Part shown: in pieces, positions 1 through 7,597 of the stretch
How the letters are laid out: every line of letters begins with the position of its first letter
Numbering within the stretch: position 1 is the stretch's first letter
Assembly (NCBI GenBank): GCA_019636475.1
Contig: JAHBXN010000001.1
Coordinates: 186,001 to 250,000, forward strand
DNA length: 64,000 bases
Source: Phycisphaerae bacterium
GTDB taxonomy: Bacteria > Planctomycetota > Phycisphaerae > UBA1845 > UTPLA1
Direction of reading: 5' to 3'
Translations under genes and position numbers: made by a program
The notes under the pieces: model-generated
The model's input: only the letters and a program-made list of their open reading frames with translations
Told to the model about the DNA's origin: nothing
Database searches by the model: none

Positions 1-693
1 TTGCACCGCGACGGCCGCACTCCGGTTTCCCTCCACGAATCGGCGTTCACCGAGAAGCAAGCGAGCGCCGGCGATCTCCGGAAACTGCCAAGCCGACGGC
101 AGACGAGCAGTCACATCGGCCAGCTTTTCGTCGAGTGTCCGATTGGGAACACGCACGATGCGCGCGATATCGTAGAGACAGTCCAGTTCCTTGATCCGCT
201 CCGCCAGTCGCGCTTGCGCACGACGATTGGTGATTGCCAATCCGAGCATGCTGACGACGAACTCAAAATAGCCCACTGCGTCGGCGGAAAAGTGATCCTT
301 CGACTTCGACAATAATACAAGCTGTCCGATGCAGTGTTCGCCGTCGTTGATCGGCAGAGTGATATGCGAGCGATAAGCCGGGGATATCGGGGCCGACGAG
401 CCCGCTGTCTTGCGGCCGCCGGGTTTCAAGATTTGAAACGAGGTGCGACCAAGCGGCGCTTCGCCTTGCGCGGTGGATGCCGACGCATTGTCACCCCGAT
501 CGGCCTCCCACGAATACGCGATTTCGTCATCCCGGGATTCGATTTGAAGGGCATCACAGTCTGACAATCCGAGGAGAATTCCGGAGCATGCGCGAAGGAA
601 TTCGACTCGAGCCAGTCCACGGCCCGCCAGCGCGACAAGCCTTTGCGACTCCGCCAAGACGTTGGCGAGTTCTCGCTGCGGGTTCTGTTTCAT
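1..693 (-). CDS. GAF-domain sensor protein, partial (C-terminus beyond left edge)
   Basis: An open minus-strand frame runs from an ATG at 693 off the left edge without a stop (231 codons visible). The first ~150 residues fit a GAF-type ligand-binding fold, including the stretch GEHCIGQLVLLSKSKDHFSA, which resembles the last GAF strands and their loop. A helical linker follows (ITNRRAQARLAERIKELDCLY), then the start of a second sensory region with the WQFPEIAGARLLLGERRF pattern. That pattern is typical of the segment before the kinase core in GAF/PocR-type histidine kinases. The output domain is not in the window, so kinase, cyclase and other outputs all remain possible. It lies 106 bp downstream of the citrate synthase gene on the same strand and may be co-transcribed. 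The ribosome binding site is weak, so the start is uncertain; the frame stays open upstream. Confidence 0.7.
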   Translation of the reverse strand, partial: MKQNPQRELANVLAESQRLVALAGRGLARVEFLRACSGILLGLSDCDALQIESRDDEIAYSWEADRGDNASASTAQGEAPLGRTSFQILKPGGRKTAGSSAPISPAYRSHITLPINDGEHCIGQLVLLSKSKDHFSADAVGYFEFVVSMLGLAITNRRAQARLAERIKELDCLYDIARIVRVPNRTLDEKLADVTARLPSAWQFPEIAGARLLLGERRFVEGNRSAAVAVQ

Positions 694-799
694 CGGATTC
701 ACCACGTCATCCACTGCACGCGAGCGCGACAACCCATGCGAGAAGCGGTTCAATCGCGCGGCCCGCCGATTGTATCTTGCCGCGGCGGCGAAGGACCGT

Positions 800-1948
800 T
801 CAGCGTTTCGAGATAGGCGGCACCTCGCGGGGCGGAACACCGATGTACTCGCTGCCGGGCCGAATGATCCGGTTGTTCTCCTGTTGCTCCATGATGTGTG
901 CGCACCATCCGGTGACGCGTGAGCAGACGAAGATCGGCGTATAGAGCGATATCGGAATACCCATTTGATAATAAGCATGGGCTGCGGGATAGTCCGTATT
1001 CGGATGGATGTTCTTCCGCTCCAGCATGAGTTTCTGCAACTTGTCGGCAATCTCGATCCAGTGCCCCTGCCCGGTCTCTTTCGAGAGTTGCAAGGACCAC
1101 TCTCGAAGAATGCCCGCGCGGTGATCTCCGTGCTTATACACGCGATGCCCAAACCCCATGATGAGACGCTTGTTACTCGGATTGGCCTTGTTATGCGCCT
1201 CCAGGTCGTTAAACCACTTTTCCACATTGTCCGCGCTGCCGATGCTGAGAAACTGATGCATCGCGGCTTCGTTGGCACCGCCATGCAGCGGCCCCTTCAG
1301 AGCGCCGATCGCGCCGCTGACGGCCGAGTGCATGTCAGCCAGCGTGCTGGCGATGGTCCTCGCCGTGAAGGTACTGGCGTTGAATTCGTGCTCCGCATAT
1401 AGCACGAGCGTGCCGTCCATGACGCGGCCGGCGAGCTCGCTCGGTGGCTTGCCCGTCATCATGGCGAGGAGGTTGTGACCGTGCGGACGATTCGGATCGG
1501 GCTGGATTTCAGGCAGGTCTCCGATGCGTCGGCACCAGTAGCCTGTGGCATGTGCCAATTGACCGATCAGCCGCTCGCTTTTTCGAAGATTTGCGGCATG
1601 GGAATTATCCTGCGCTTCGGGATCGTAATGCCCAAGGAGCGACACCACTGACCGCAAAACATCCATGGGCGGAGTGCTCCCGGGCATGGCGTCAATCGCC
1701 TGAATAACCTGCTTCGGTAGCGACATCGAGGACTGAATGCGCTGACGGAAAGACTTGAGCTGGTCGGCGTTCGGCAATTCTCCGTGAAGCAACAGGTATG
1801 CAGTCTCATCGAAGGTTGCGTGAGCAGCCAGATCCGCGATTTCGTATCCACGATAGCGGAGGCTTGTCTGTGTCACCTCGCCGACAGCAGTCTGACCCGC
1901 GACAATACCCGCGAGTCCCGCTTCGAATTTCGATTTCTGTTCACTCAT
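800..1948 (-). CDS. prpC: Citrate synthase / 2-methylcitrate synthase
   Basis: This 382-residue type II citrate synthase-family enzyme condenses acetyl-CoA or propionyl-CoA with oxaloacetate in the cytoplasm. The catalytic residues are visible: His222 in PLHGGANEA, His268 in GFGHRVYK and Asp319 in NTDYPAAHAYY. The length matches the short bacterial citrate/methylcitrate synthase group. I chose ATG 1948 because AAGGTGAG lies just upstream; an in-frame ATG at 1966 is less well spaced. The gene directly follows a methylisocitrate lyase gene (96 bp gap), which favours a methylcitrate-cycle role (PrpC). However, prpD is absent here and many such enzymes accept both substrates, so ordinary citrate synthase is a real alternative. 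Confidence 0.9.
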   Translation of the reverse strand: MSEQKSKFEAGLAGIVAGQTAVGEVTQTSLRYRGYEIADLAAHATFDETAYLLLHGELPNADQLKSFRQRIQSSMSLPKQVIQAIDAMPGSTPPMDVLRSVVSLLGHYDPEAQDNSHAANLRKSERLIGQLAHATGYWCRRIGDLPEIQPDPNRPHGHNLLAMMTGKPPSELAGRVMDGTLVLYAEHEFNASTFTARTIASTLADMHSAVSGAIGALKGPLHGGANEAAMHQFLSIGSADNVEKWFNDLEAHNKANPSNKRLIMGFGHRVYKHGDHRAGILREWSLQLSKETGQGHWIEIADKLQKLMLERKNIHPNTDYPAAHAYYQMGIPISLYTPIFVCSRVTGWCAHIMEQQENNRIIRPGSEYIGVPPREVPPISKR

Positions 1949-2044
1949 GGCACTTCTCACCTTCATGCGGCCTGCAGCGATTGCGCAGACAGGTTGATCG
2001 ACATTTCACCACGCCCGGGACGGGGGGCCGACGACGCCGAATCC

Positions 2045-2908
2045 TCATTTCATTGCGGCGGAGTCGATCGCGTTTAGTCCGTCGTAGTCAAGCAGATCGT
2101 ACAGCTCAGCCCGGGTCTGCATCCGATCAATCCAGGCGGATTGGTCGCCGCAGCGGCGCAAATCGGCCAACATCTCCACAATAGCCTTGAATGCCACCCG
2201 CAGCGCCGTTTGCGGGTAGATGACCATCCGATAGCCCATATCACGAAGTTTCGCAAGCGGCAGGATCGGCGTCTTCCCGAATTCCGTCATGTTCGCGAGC
2301 AGCGGCGCTTTGACGCAGTCCGCGAAGCGAGCCAGTTCTTCCGCATTCTGCATGGCCTCGGGAAAGATCGCATCGGCACCTGCATCGAGATAACGCTTGG
2401 CACGGTCCACCGCGTCATCGAACGAAGTGACGCCTCGTGCGTCGGTCCGAGCGATGATCAGAAAATCCGAGTCGGATCTCGCCGCCACCGCTGCACGGAG
2501 CTTGCTGACCATTGCGTCGCCGGAGATCAGCTCTTTGCCGTCAAGATGGCCACAGCGTTTGGGCAGAACCTGATCCTCGAGATGGATTCCGGCCACGCCG
2601 GCGACCTCCATTTCGCTCACGGTCCGAGCCGCGTTCATCGCTTCGCCGAACCCGGTATCACCATCGACTATGACCGGCACGTCGACTGCCGCGCATATAC
2701 CCCGGGCGTGGCTTACCGCCTCGGACAGGGTGACGAGGCCAACGTCCGGCAAGCCGTAAACCGCGTTCGAAAGCCCGGCCCCGGAGACGTAAACTGCCTC
2801 AAATCCGGCTCTTTCGATCGCCCGAGCCGTGAGCGCGTTGAATGCACCCGGCATCTGCACGATGCCGGTTTGAATCAGTTCCCGAAGTCGTCGCCTCTGT
2901 GTTTTCAT
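2045..2908 (-). CDS. prpB: Methylisocitrate lyase
   Basis: This 287-residue member of the isocitrate lyase/PEP mutase superfamily is expected to cleave 2-methylisocitrate to pyruvate and succinate at the end of the methylcitrate cycle. The Mg-binding motif DGDTGFG is at about residues 82-88. The catalytic loop EDQVLPKRCGH is at about 111-121, with the general-acid Cys119 in a KRCGH signature typical of PrpB. The short TIM-barrel length also fits PrpB rather than AceA. The ATG at 2908 is chosen because the protein family begins here; the longer open frame to 3025 adds an unrelated-looking tail. It is first in a likely prpB-prpC-sensor transcript. Related family members (oxaloacetate decarboxylase, PEP mutase) are less likely given the neighbour. 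Confidence 0.9.
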   Translation of the reverse strand: MKTQRRRLRELIQTGIVQMPGAFNALTARAIERAGFEAVYVSGAGLSNAVYGLPDVGLVTLSEAVSHARGICAAVDVPVIVDGDTGFGEAMNAARTVSEMEVAGVAGIHLEDQVLPKRCGHLDGKELISGDAMVSKLRAAVAARSDSDFLIIARTDARGVTSFDDAVDRAKRYLDAGADAIFPEAMQNAEELARFADCVKAPLLANMTEFGKTPILPLAKLRDMGYRMVIYPQTALRVAFKAIVEMLADLRRCGDQSAWIDRMQTRAELYDLLDYDGLNAIDSAAMK

Positions 2909-3229
2909 GATTAAGCGATTATTGCGACAAACCGAAATCGGGGCAAACGGAGCGCATGCCGGGCTGACAGTACTCCAATAGAACTTTTCTTGGAAGACAA
3001 TAGCGGCTGGGAGCCCGGAAGGCACAGATTGCTGAGCGCCAAGGCACTTTCGATGGTTTCAAGATCGATTACCAGGTCTTCACACTGATGCGATGATGTG
3101 GAGATGGCGTGCCGCCTTTTCCGCACCTCTCCCTGCCCGGAAATGAACCGCCCGTTGCGCTGATCGTCCGTTCCGACTGTTCTGAGCAGGGGTACCGGGG
3201 GCGGCAGCCCCAGCATGGGCAGCTGTGCG
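2909..3229. other. Intergenic region upstream of prpB
   Basis: This 321-bp stretch lies between the prpB start and the end of the DUF1801 gene, both on the minus strand. It should hold the prpB promoter, but I could not pick out a convincing -35/-10 pair, an operator palindrome or a terminator. Open frames crossing it lack ribosome binding sites and overlap the DUF1801 gene out of frame, so I call no gene here. Confidence 0.5.
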
Positions 3230-3769
3230 TCAGGAGGAGTTCTTTCTCCGACCTTTCTTCGCCGATGCCAAGCGAAGGACAACCGACCCTCGGCCCTCGG
3301 GCGCGAACGGCACTCGGTGGCGAGCGATGGCCTCCTCGATGAAACTCGCAATCGGCGGTCGACCGAGCGCGGCCGCGCTCTCCACGGAAATGAAGCGGGT
3401 TTGGCGGCCCGTTCCCTGCAAGAGTTTCTCGGGGTCCAGGAGTTCCTTGCCGCGATTGAAGTAGAGCCTCACACCCTCCGCGCTCCCTCGAATGGCGAGC
3501 ACTCCTTCATATCCCCGCTCGCTGGGTGAGTAGCTGATGACGAAACAGTCGCGGTACTCGTACACCACTTCGTGCGCGGTTGGCAGACGGCCCTGCAGCG
3601 AGCGCCGCATGCCGGCGACAAGCCGGAGATGCTCTGGCGAGAACAACTCGATCAGGCGGCGGATTTCGGCCTCAGCCGAACGCGGCCCCCCCGCGGATTG
3701 CGCTCCGCTCTCTGCGTCGGTGTTGACCTTCGGCTTTGGGCGGCGTGACGATGCCTTCTTTGCGCTCAT
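3230..3769 (-). CDS. DUF1801-family protein (YdhG-like)
   Basis: This 179-residue cytoplasmic protein has a basic, Ser/Ala-rich N-terminal tail (about residues 1-30) followed by a DUF1801/YdhG-like domain. Visible family features are the RRLIELFSPEHLRLV helix, VVYEYRDCFVISYSPSERGY, VRLYFNRGKELLDPEKLLQG and a C-terminal helix, IASFIEEAIARHRVPF. The biochemical function of the family is not established. The start follows a strong AAGGAGATAAC site. The gene is 54 bp downstream of the AHSA1-like gene on the same strand, so it is probably the third gene of the arsR-AHSA1-DUF1801 unit. Small DUF1801 and SRPBCC proteins are often found together in such operons. The tail ending in KKGRRKNSS is basic and probably disordered. 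Confidence 0.8.
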   Translation of the reverse strand: MSAKKASSRRPKPKVNTDAESGAQSAGGPRSAEAEIRRLIELFSPEHLRLVAGMRRSLQGRLPTAHEVVYEYRDCFVISYSPSERGYEGVLAIRGSAEGVRLYFNRGKELLDPEKLLQGTGRQTRFISVESAAALGRPPIASFIEEAIARHRVPFAPEGRGSVVLRLASAKKGRRKNSS

Positions 3770-3823
3770 GTTATCTCCTTGGGATGAACCGGTCGATCTT
3801 CACACACCGGCCCGCCGCCCGCT

Positions 3824-4315
3824 TTACGCGGTCTGCGCGAGCATCGCGTCGAGCTGATGGAAACACGCTTCCATGCCTTCGGACGCGCCCGATGCGGCCG
3901 CGCCGTCGCGGGCCTCCTTCGAGGCGTACACCTGGGTGATCCGCATTGTGGTGACGCCGCCCTTCTCGGTGAACTCGTGCGTCTCCACCTGCGACCCCAC
4001 CGGCTGCCCCGATCCGAGCAGCATTATCTCGGTATGGACCATACGCTCATGCACCGTGACCTCAGTGAAGACGCCCAGCAGCATCATCGCCGGGTCGGCC
4101 TCCGGGCTCTTGGAGACCACCCGCAGCGTCCCCGCCACGCGGGCCTCGCACTCGAGCGCGGAGAGCGTCCAGCCCGGGGGCTGGAGCATCCATCGGCGCA
4201 TCTTGTCCGGGTTGGTCATCGCCTCCCACACGAGCTTGCGCGGGGCATTGAACGAGCGAGTCATGACGATGGTGGTGTCGGTGGGGGTGGTGACTTTCAA
4301 TCCTGCGGTGCTCAT
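3824..4315 (-). CDS. AHSA1/SRPBCC (START-like) domain protein
   Basis: This 163-residue cytoplasmic protein of the SRPBCC/AHSA1 superfamily has a hydrophobic-cavity helix-grip fold. Landmarks are the N-terminal VMTRSFNAPRKLVWEAMTNP (the classic 'RxFdAPRexVweA' opening), the MRRWMLQPPGW segment, VHERMVHTEI and the C-terminal long helix GMEACFHQLDAMLAQ. The ligand is unknown. Translation is likely coupled to the ArsR gene, because the ATG at 4315 overlaps the ArsR stop in an ATGA arrangement, with AAGGA 8 nt upstream. A longer in-frame start exists at 4354 but would overlap ArsR by 43 nt. The ArsR-AHSA1 pair is a common self-regulated module; what it responds to is not known. Confidence 0.9.
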   Translation of the reverse strand: MSTAGLKVTTPTDTTIVMTRSFNAPRKLVWEAMTNPDKMRRWMLQPPGWTLSALECEARVAGTLRVVSKSPEADPAMMLLGVFTEVTVHERMVHTEIMLLGSGQPVGSQVETHEFTEKGGVTTMRITQVYASKEARDGAAASGASEGMEACFHQLDAMLAQTA

Positions 4316-4569
4316 ACATGGTTCCTTTGTCGCAGCGCGGCGGGTAGACGGCACAGGCGCTCCCGCCCGACCACTCGGCGACGCACGAGATTGGCCCCTT
4401 CCAGCACGCGCACTTGCTTGGTCGCCGCGGGGAACGTCATCTTCAGGAGCGCGGCGAGCTCGCTAAGGTTCCGCTCTCCGCCGGAGGGTTGCCGGACAAT
4501 CGGCCGCCGGGCGGGGTGGGTCAGAGCGTGGAAGACGCGATCGAACCTGGGAGATCGATTAATTACCAT
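4312..4569 (-). CDS. Short ArsR-family transcriptional regulator
   Basis: This 85-residue winged helix-turn-helix protein of the ArsR/SmtB type is of the kind paired with AHSA1 genes. The fold is recognisable: FDRVFHALTHPARRPIV opens helix 1-2, LSELAALLKMTFPAATKQV is the helix-turn-helix, and VLEGANLVRRRVVGRERLCR is the wing. It stops straight after the wing. Relatives usually continue for another 20-30 residues with a dimerising helix, so this copy is truncated or unusually short. No metal-binding cysteine pair is visible. The ATG at 4569 sits inside a perfect palindrome and only 8 nt beyond a -10 box, suggesting a leaderless message. An upstream in-frame start at 4617 would put the -10 box inside the gene and is disfavoured. 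Confidence 0.75.
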   Translation of the reverse strand: MVINRSPRFDRVFHALTHPARRPIVRQPSGGERNLSELAALLKMTFPAATKQVRVLEGANLVRRRVVGRERLCRLPAALRQRNHV

Positions 4570-4591
4570 GTGGTTTAGTATACCACATGGT
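4565..4591. promoter_or_regulatory. Perfect inverted repeat, probable ArsR operator
   Basis: ACCATGTGGT (4565-4574) and ACCACATGGT (4582-4591) form a perfect 10-bp inverted repeat with a 7-bp spacer. It covers the -10 box and the ArsR start codon. The size and position fit a dimeric ArsR repressor that blocks its own promoter; direct binding is inferred. Confidence 0.65.
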
Positions 4592-4604
4592 TTAACGATG
4601 TCGA
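4577..4604 (-). promoter_or_regulatory. Sigma-70-type promoter of the arsR unit
   Basis: On the minus strand, TCGACA (4604-4599) and TATACT (4582-4577) are separated by 16 bp; each is one mismatch from consensus. A start site about 7 nt after the -10 box would fall at or next to the ArsR ATG at 4569, leaving no room for a ribosome binding site. Confidence 0.6.
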
Positions 4605-5012
4605 GCCCGCCGCTCACGGTCCCGCCATCGGTCCTGCGGACAGCTTAGCAACGCCTCGGGCTACGACAGTGGCAGTCGTGACGATGGACGACAGCCCATT
4701 TTCGTCGCTGGTGTTGATCCAGCGGAACATCGGGATCGCCAGCTTGTCGCCGTCGAGCGGACAGCGCGATGGTTCAAACCTACTCGTCGCGCTTGGGCTG
4801 CGAGGACACAGATTGAACTGCAACATTAACACCGATGGCCCCGGCACTTGCCGAGACCATCAAGCCATCTGAATCGACCTCGCTGGATTTGGCCCGCATG
4901 GAGCAACAATGCGAAGCGCTGTCGGCGGAGGCGATCTCCACGAAGGCTCCTTGTTTATGGACACACGGTATCCAGAATTAGGCAATTTCTCGATGGCAAA
5001 CAGCCTTTTCAT
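4592..5012. other. Intergenic region with no supported gene
   Basis: Between the arsR promoter and the promoter of the small membrane protein there are two overlapping open frames of 67-77 codons on opposite strands (about 4614-4872). Neither has a ribosome binding site or a domain I recognise, so neither is called. They could be a decayed gene. Confidence 0.4.
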
Positions 5013-5042
5013 TCGACATTATCGAAACTTAGGCCCTATAAT
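5013..5042 (+). promoter_or_regulatory. Sigma-70-type promoter of the small membrane protein gene
   Basis: TCGACA (5013-5018) and a consensus TATAAT (5037-5042) are 18 bp apart. Two short palindromes overlap them: TTCGA/TCGAA at 5012-5026 over the -35 box, and CCCTA/TAGGG at 5034-5047 over the -10 box. Both could be operator half-sites. The resulting leader to the ATG at 5168 would be about 120 nt. Confidence 0.6.
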
Positions 5043-5167
5043 TAGGGGAATTGATTAGCGGTAAATGGCGATTCGGCTCCGATAAATAATGTATGGGGTA
5101 GTTTGGCGGCGACGGTAGTCAGCCGCCTCAATCGAGACCTTTCAGGCCCTACGGCGGAGGTTTATCG

Positions 5168-5320
5168 ATGTTCGAACGACCGCCCGAGACCGTCGAAAGC
5201 AGCGAACGCATCATCCGCTGGATCGATGGATTGCCGGATGCCCGGCTCGCGCTCTACATGCTGCTCTTGGCGATCACAATCGCTCTATCCATCTACTTCC
5301 TGGATTCAAGGTTCTTCTGA
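5168..5320 (+). CDS. Small single-pass membrane protein (50 aa)
   Basis: ATG 5168 is preceded by GGCGGAGG with a 7-nt gap, an excellent ribosome binding site, and by a near-consensus promoter at 5013-5042. The 50-residue product has a charged N-terminal half (MFERPPETVESSERIIRW) and a single hydrophobic helix at about residues 28-45 (ALYMLLLAITIALSIYFL), then a short tail ending DSRFF. It is likely an inner-membrane protein with the N-terminus in the cytoplasm. I do not recognise the family. It ends exactly where the convergent cysteine desulfurase gene ends (stops at 5318-5320 and 5321-5323), so the two genes abut tail to tail. Any functional link to its neighbours is unknown. Confidence 0.65.
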   Translation: MFERPPETVESSERIIRWIDGLPDARLALYMLLLAITIALSIYFLDSRFF

Positions 5321-6463
5321 TCAAGCTGGGCCCATCGACGCCAGCATCTGAACCACTTCGCGTACGATCGTGACAGCCTCGTCGATCTCGGATTCGCTCG
5401 TGTATCGTGAGAGGCTGAAGCGGATCGCCCCTTTCGCTGTATCAGGATCAATGTTCATCGCCTGCAACACATGTGAGGGCTCCAGCGCCCCGCTGCTGCA
5501 TGCTGATCCGCTGGACGCGCAGAGCCCTCGCTGGCTCAGGCCGATCAGGATCGCCTCCGCCTCAATTCCGGGGAAAGCGATGCTGGTCGTATTGCAGACG
5601 CGCGGGGATGCCGACGCAATGACACATGCGGATGAAAGACATGTCCGAACGCCGTGCTCCAGCCGATCGCGGAGCGCGCGAACGCGAGGTGTGTCGAGAT
5701 CCAATCGCTGCTTCGCAAGGCCCGCCGCCACGCCAAATCCGACAATGCCCGCGACGTTCTCCGTTCCGGGGCGCAGATCGCGCTCCTGGTGGCCTCCGAC
5801 GAATTGAGATCGGATTCGCGTTCCCGGCGCGACGTACAACGCTCCGACACCCTTGGGCCCGTGAATCTTGTGAGCTGAAAGCGCCAGACTGGCAACGGGC
5901 AGCGTCCTGACATCGAGCAAAAGGCGACCCGCCGCCTGTACCGCGTCCACATGGAGCGGCACACCTCGCCAGGATGTGATCGCGAAAATCTCATCAAGCG
6001 GAAACTGCACGCCGGTCTCATTATTCACGGCCATTGCCATCACGATTGCCGTCTCGTCATCCAGCGCGTTTGAAAGCATTTCAAGGTCCAGCCGGCCGTC
6101 GCGATCGACGGGGACAAATGTGACGCGATGGCCGCGTCCGGCGAGACGGATGCAGAGGTCTCGAACAGCGACGTGCTCCACCGCGGTGGTGACGAGATGC
6201 TTGCGCGATGGATATGCATCAAGCGCGCCGAGGATGCCGAGATTGTCGGCTTCGGTGCCGCCGCTCGTAAAAACGATATCGCGCGACCGCGCGCCGATCA
6301 GTGACGCGACCTGAGCACGTGCGTCTTCGACCGCGTGGCGAGCCGTCTGGCCCGCGATGTGCAGGCTGGACGGATTTCCGAACTGCTCATGGAGAAACGG
6401 CAGCATCGCCCGTACGACCTCTTCGGCCGGCTTCGTGGTGGCGTTGTTGTCGAGATAGATCAT
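5321..6463 (-). CDS. Cysteine desulfurase (NifS/IscS family)
   Basis: This 380-residue PLP enzyme converts cysteine to alanine and a protein-bound persulfide for Fe-S clusters, tRNA thiolation or cofactor sulfuration. Visible features are MIYLDNNATT at the N-terminus, the PLP contact region FTSGGTEADN, His96 in TTAVEHVAV, the Schiff-base Lys199 in LSAHKIHGPKG, and RPGTENV. The catalytic Cys322 lies in a short active-site loop, GSACSSG. The loop length suits an IscS/NifS (class I) type enzyme. It lies 48 bp downstream of moaA on the same strand, suggesting a shared transcript and perhaps sulfur delivery for molybdopterin synthesis. No iscU or nifU is adjacent. A NifS-like or IscS-like specific role cannot be decided. 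Confidence 0.93.
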   Translation of the reverse strand: MIYLDNNATTKPAEEVVRAMLPFLHEQFGNPSSLHIAGQTARHAVEDARAQVASLIGARSRDIVFTSGGTEADNLGILGALDAYPSRKHLVTTAVEHVAVRDLCIRLAGRGHRVTFVPVDRDGRLDLEMLSNALDDETAIVMAMAVNNETGVQFPLDEIFAITSWRGVPLHVDAVQAAGRLLLDVRTLPVASLALSAHKIHGPKGVGALYVAPGTRIRSQFVGGHQERDLRPGTENVAGIVGFGVAAGLAKQRLDLDTPRVRALRDRLEHGVRTCLSSACVIASASPRVCNTTSIAFPGIEAEAILIGLSQRGLCASSGSACSSGALEPSHVLQAMNIDPDTAKGAIRFSLSRYTSESEIDEAVTIVREVVQMLASMGPA

Positions 6464-6511
6464 CGAATGTGCGAGTCGTGTGGCATGGCAGACACAGCGA
6501 AGCCCGCTCCG

Positions 6512-7597
6512 CTAGCCGCCGAGCTGGGACATCTGTCGATTGCCGAAGTATGAATGCACTTCCGGTTTGTATGCGACGCACCGAATGAAAGCATGGTGCA
6601 GGGCGCGCTGTGCCCCGGATTCAGTGTGACCCGGCAGGGCGCTGTCGTTCGCGTCGGCGCGGTCTCGCAGAATCGGACGAAGTTCCACTTCGCCGCCATC
6701 AAAAAGACAGCTTCGCAACTGGCCCTCGGCCGTGAGGCGCAGACGATTGCACGTGGAGCAGAACGGCTTCGACATGGCACTAATGAATCCGATTCGGCCG
6801 CGTGCACCGCGAATCTGATGGACTACGGCGGGGCCGTGGCCGGTGTCTTTCGTGACGCCGGACAATTTGGAGTGAACGGCCTCGATCCTCTGGCGAATCT
6901 CGCACTCGCTGATGAATCGGTGTTCATACTCGCCGCCGAGCGCGGTGCGACCCAGCGGCATGTACTCAATAAACCGCACTGTCAGCGGCCGGTCGAACGT
7001 CAGCGCGGCGAAATCCGCGAGTTCATCGTCATTGATGCCACGCATAACGACACAGTTAATCTTCGGATGGTGAAAACCGGCTTCAACGGCTGCTTCAATG
7101 CCGCGCAGAACCGCTTCGATGCGAGCTCCGCGGGTGATCTTGCTGAAGCGATCAGGACGCAGCGTATCAAGACTGACGGTGATCCGGTCGAGACCATTGT
7201 CCCGGAGTTGCCCGGCAAATACACCGAGCAGCGCGCCGTTGGTTGTCATGGAAAGTTCGGGCGCACCGGGCAGCGCCTTGAGCATGCCGATCAGTCTTGC
7301 CAGATCGTAGCGGACGAGGGGTTCACCCCCGGTAAGCTTGAACGCGTTAATCCCATGACGCTGGGCGGCTCGGGCGACGGCGACGATTTCCTCGAACTTC
7401 AGAATCTCTTCGCGCGGAACCCAATCAAGCTTGTGCTCCGGCATGCAATATACACAGCGGAAATTGCAGCGGTCCGTCACGCTGATGCGAAGCGTCTTTA
7501 CAGCCGCGATGTCGCGCGGTCCCGTCGCCGCCGGATCTCCCCCGCGCATTGCAATCCGTTCGTTCGGAATGACGTCAAGAGCAACCATCTTCGGCAT
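6512..7597 (-). CDS. moaA: GTP 3',8-cyclase MoaA (molybdenum cofactor synthesis)
   Basis: This 361-residue radical SAM enzyme performs the first step of molybdopterin synthesis, rearranging GTP to 3',8-cyclo-GTP. The N-terminal cluster motif CNFRCVYC (Cys44, 48, 51 from the ATG at 7597) binds the SAM-cleaving 4Fe-4S cluster. The C-terminal motif CSTCNRLRLTAEGQLRSC binds the second, substrate-binding cluster. Other family features are KLTGGEPLVR, MTTNGALL, MRGINDDE and the C-terminal Gly-Gly. The ATG at 7597 is chosen; the frame opens with a TTG at 7609. No clear ribosome binding site is present. Cysteine desulfurase follows 48 bp downstream. Other moa genes are not in the window. Confidence 0.95.
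   Translation of the reverse strand: MPKMVALDVIPNERIAMRGGDPAATGPRDIAAVKTLRISVTDRCNFRCVYCMPEHKLDWVPREEILKFEEIVAVARAAQRHGINAFKLTGGEPLVRYDLARLIGMLKALPGAPELSMTTNGALLGVFAGQLRDNGLDRITVSLDTLRPDRFSKITRGARIEAVLRGIEAAVEAGFHHPKINCVVMRGINDDELADFAALTFDRPLTVRFIEYMPLGRTALGGEYEHRFISECEIRQRIEAVHSKLSGVTKDTGHGPAVVHQIRGARGRIGFISAMSKPFCSTCNRLRLTAEGQLRSCLFDGGEVELRPILRDRADANDSALPGHTESGAQRALHHAFIRCVAYKPEVHSYFGNRQMSQLGG

Noticed and set aside
2911-3351. A 146-codon minus-strand frame between prpB and the DUF1801 gene
   Set aside because: It overlaps the DUF1801 gene out of frame and has no ribosome binding site or similarity.
4765-4790. GGTTCAAACC, similar to a tRNA T-loop
   Set aside because: The flanking bases do not form the 5-bp T stem, and no acceptor, D or anticodon arms are present nearby.
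4614-4872. Two overlapping small open frames (67 and 77 codons) on opposite strands
   Set aside because: No ribosome binding site and no recognisable sequence; possibly remnants of a decayed gene, but this cannot be supported.
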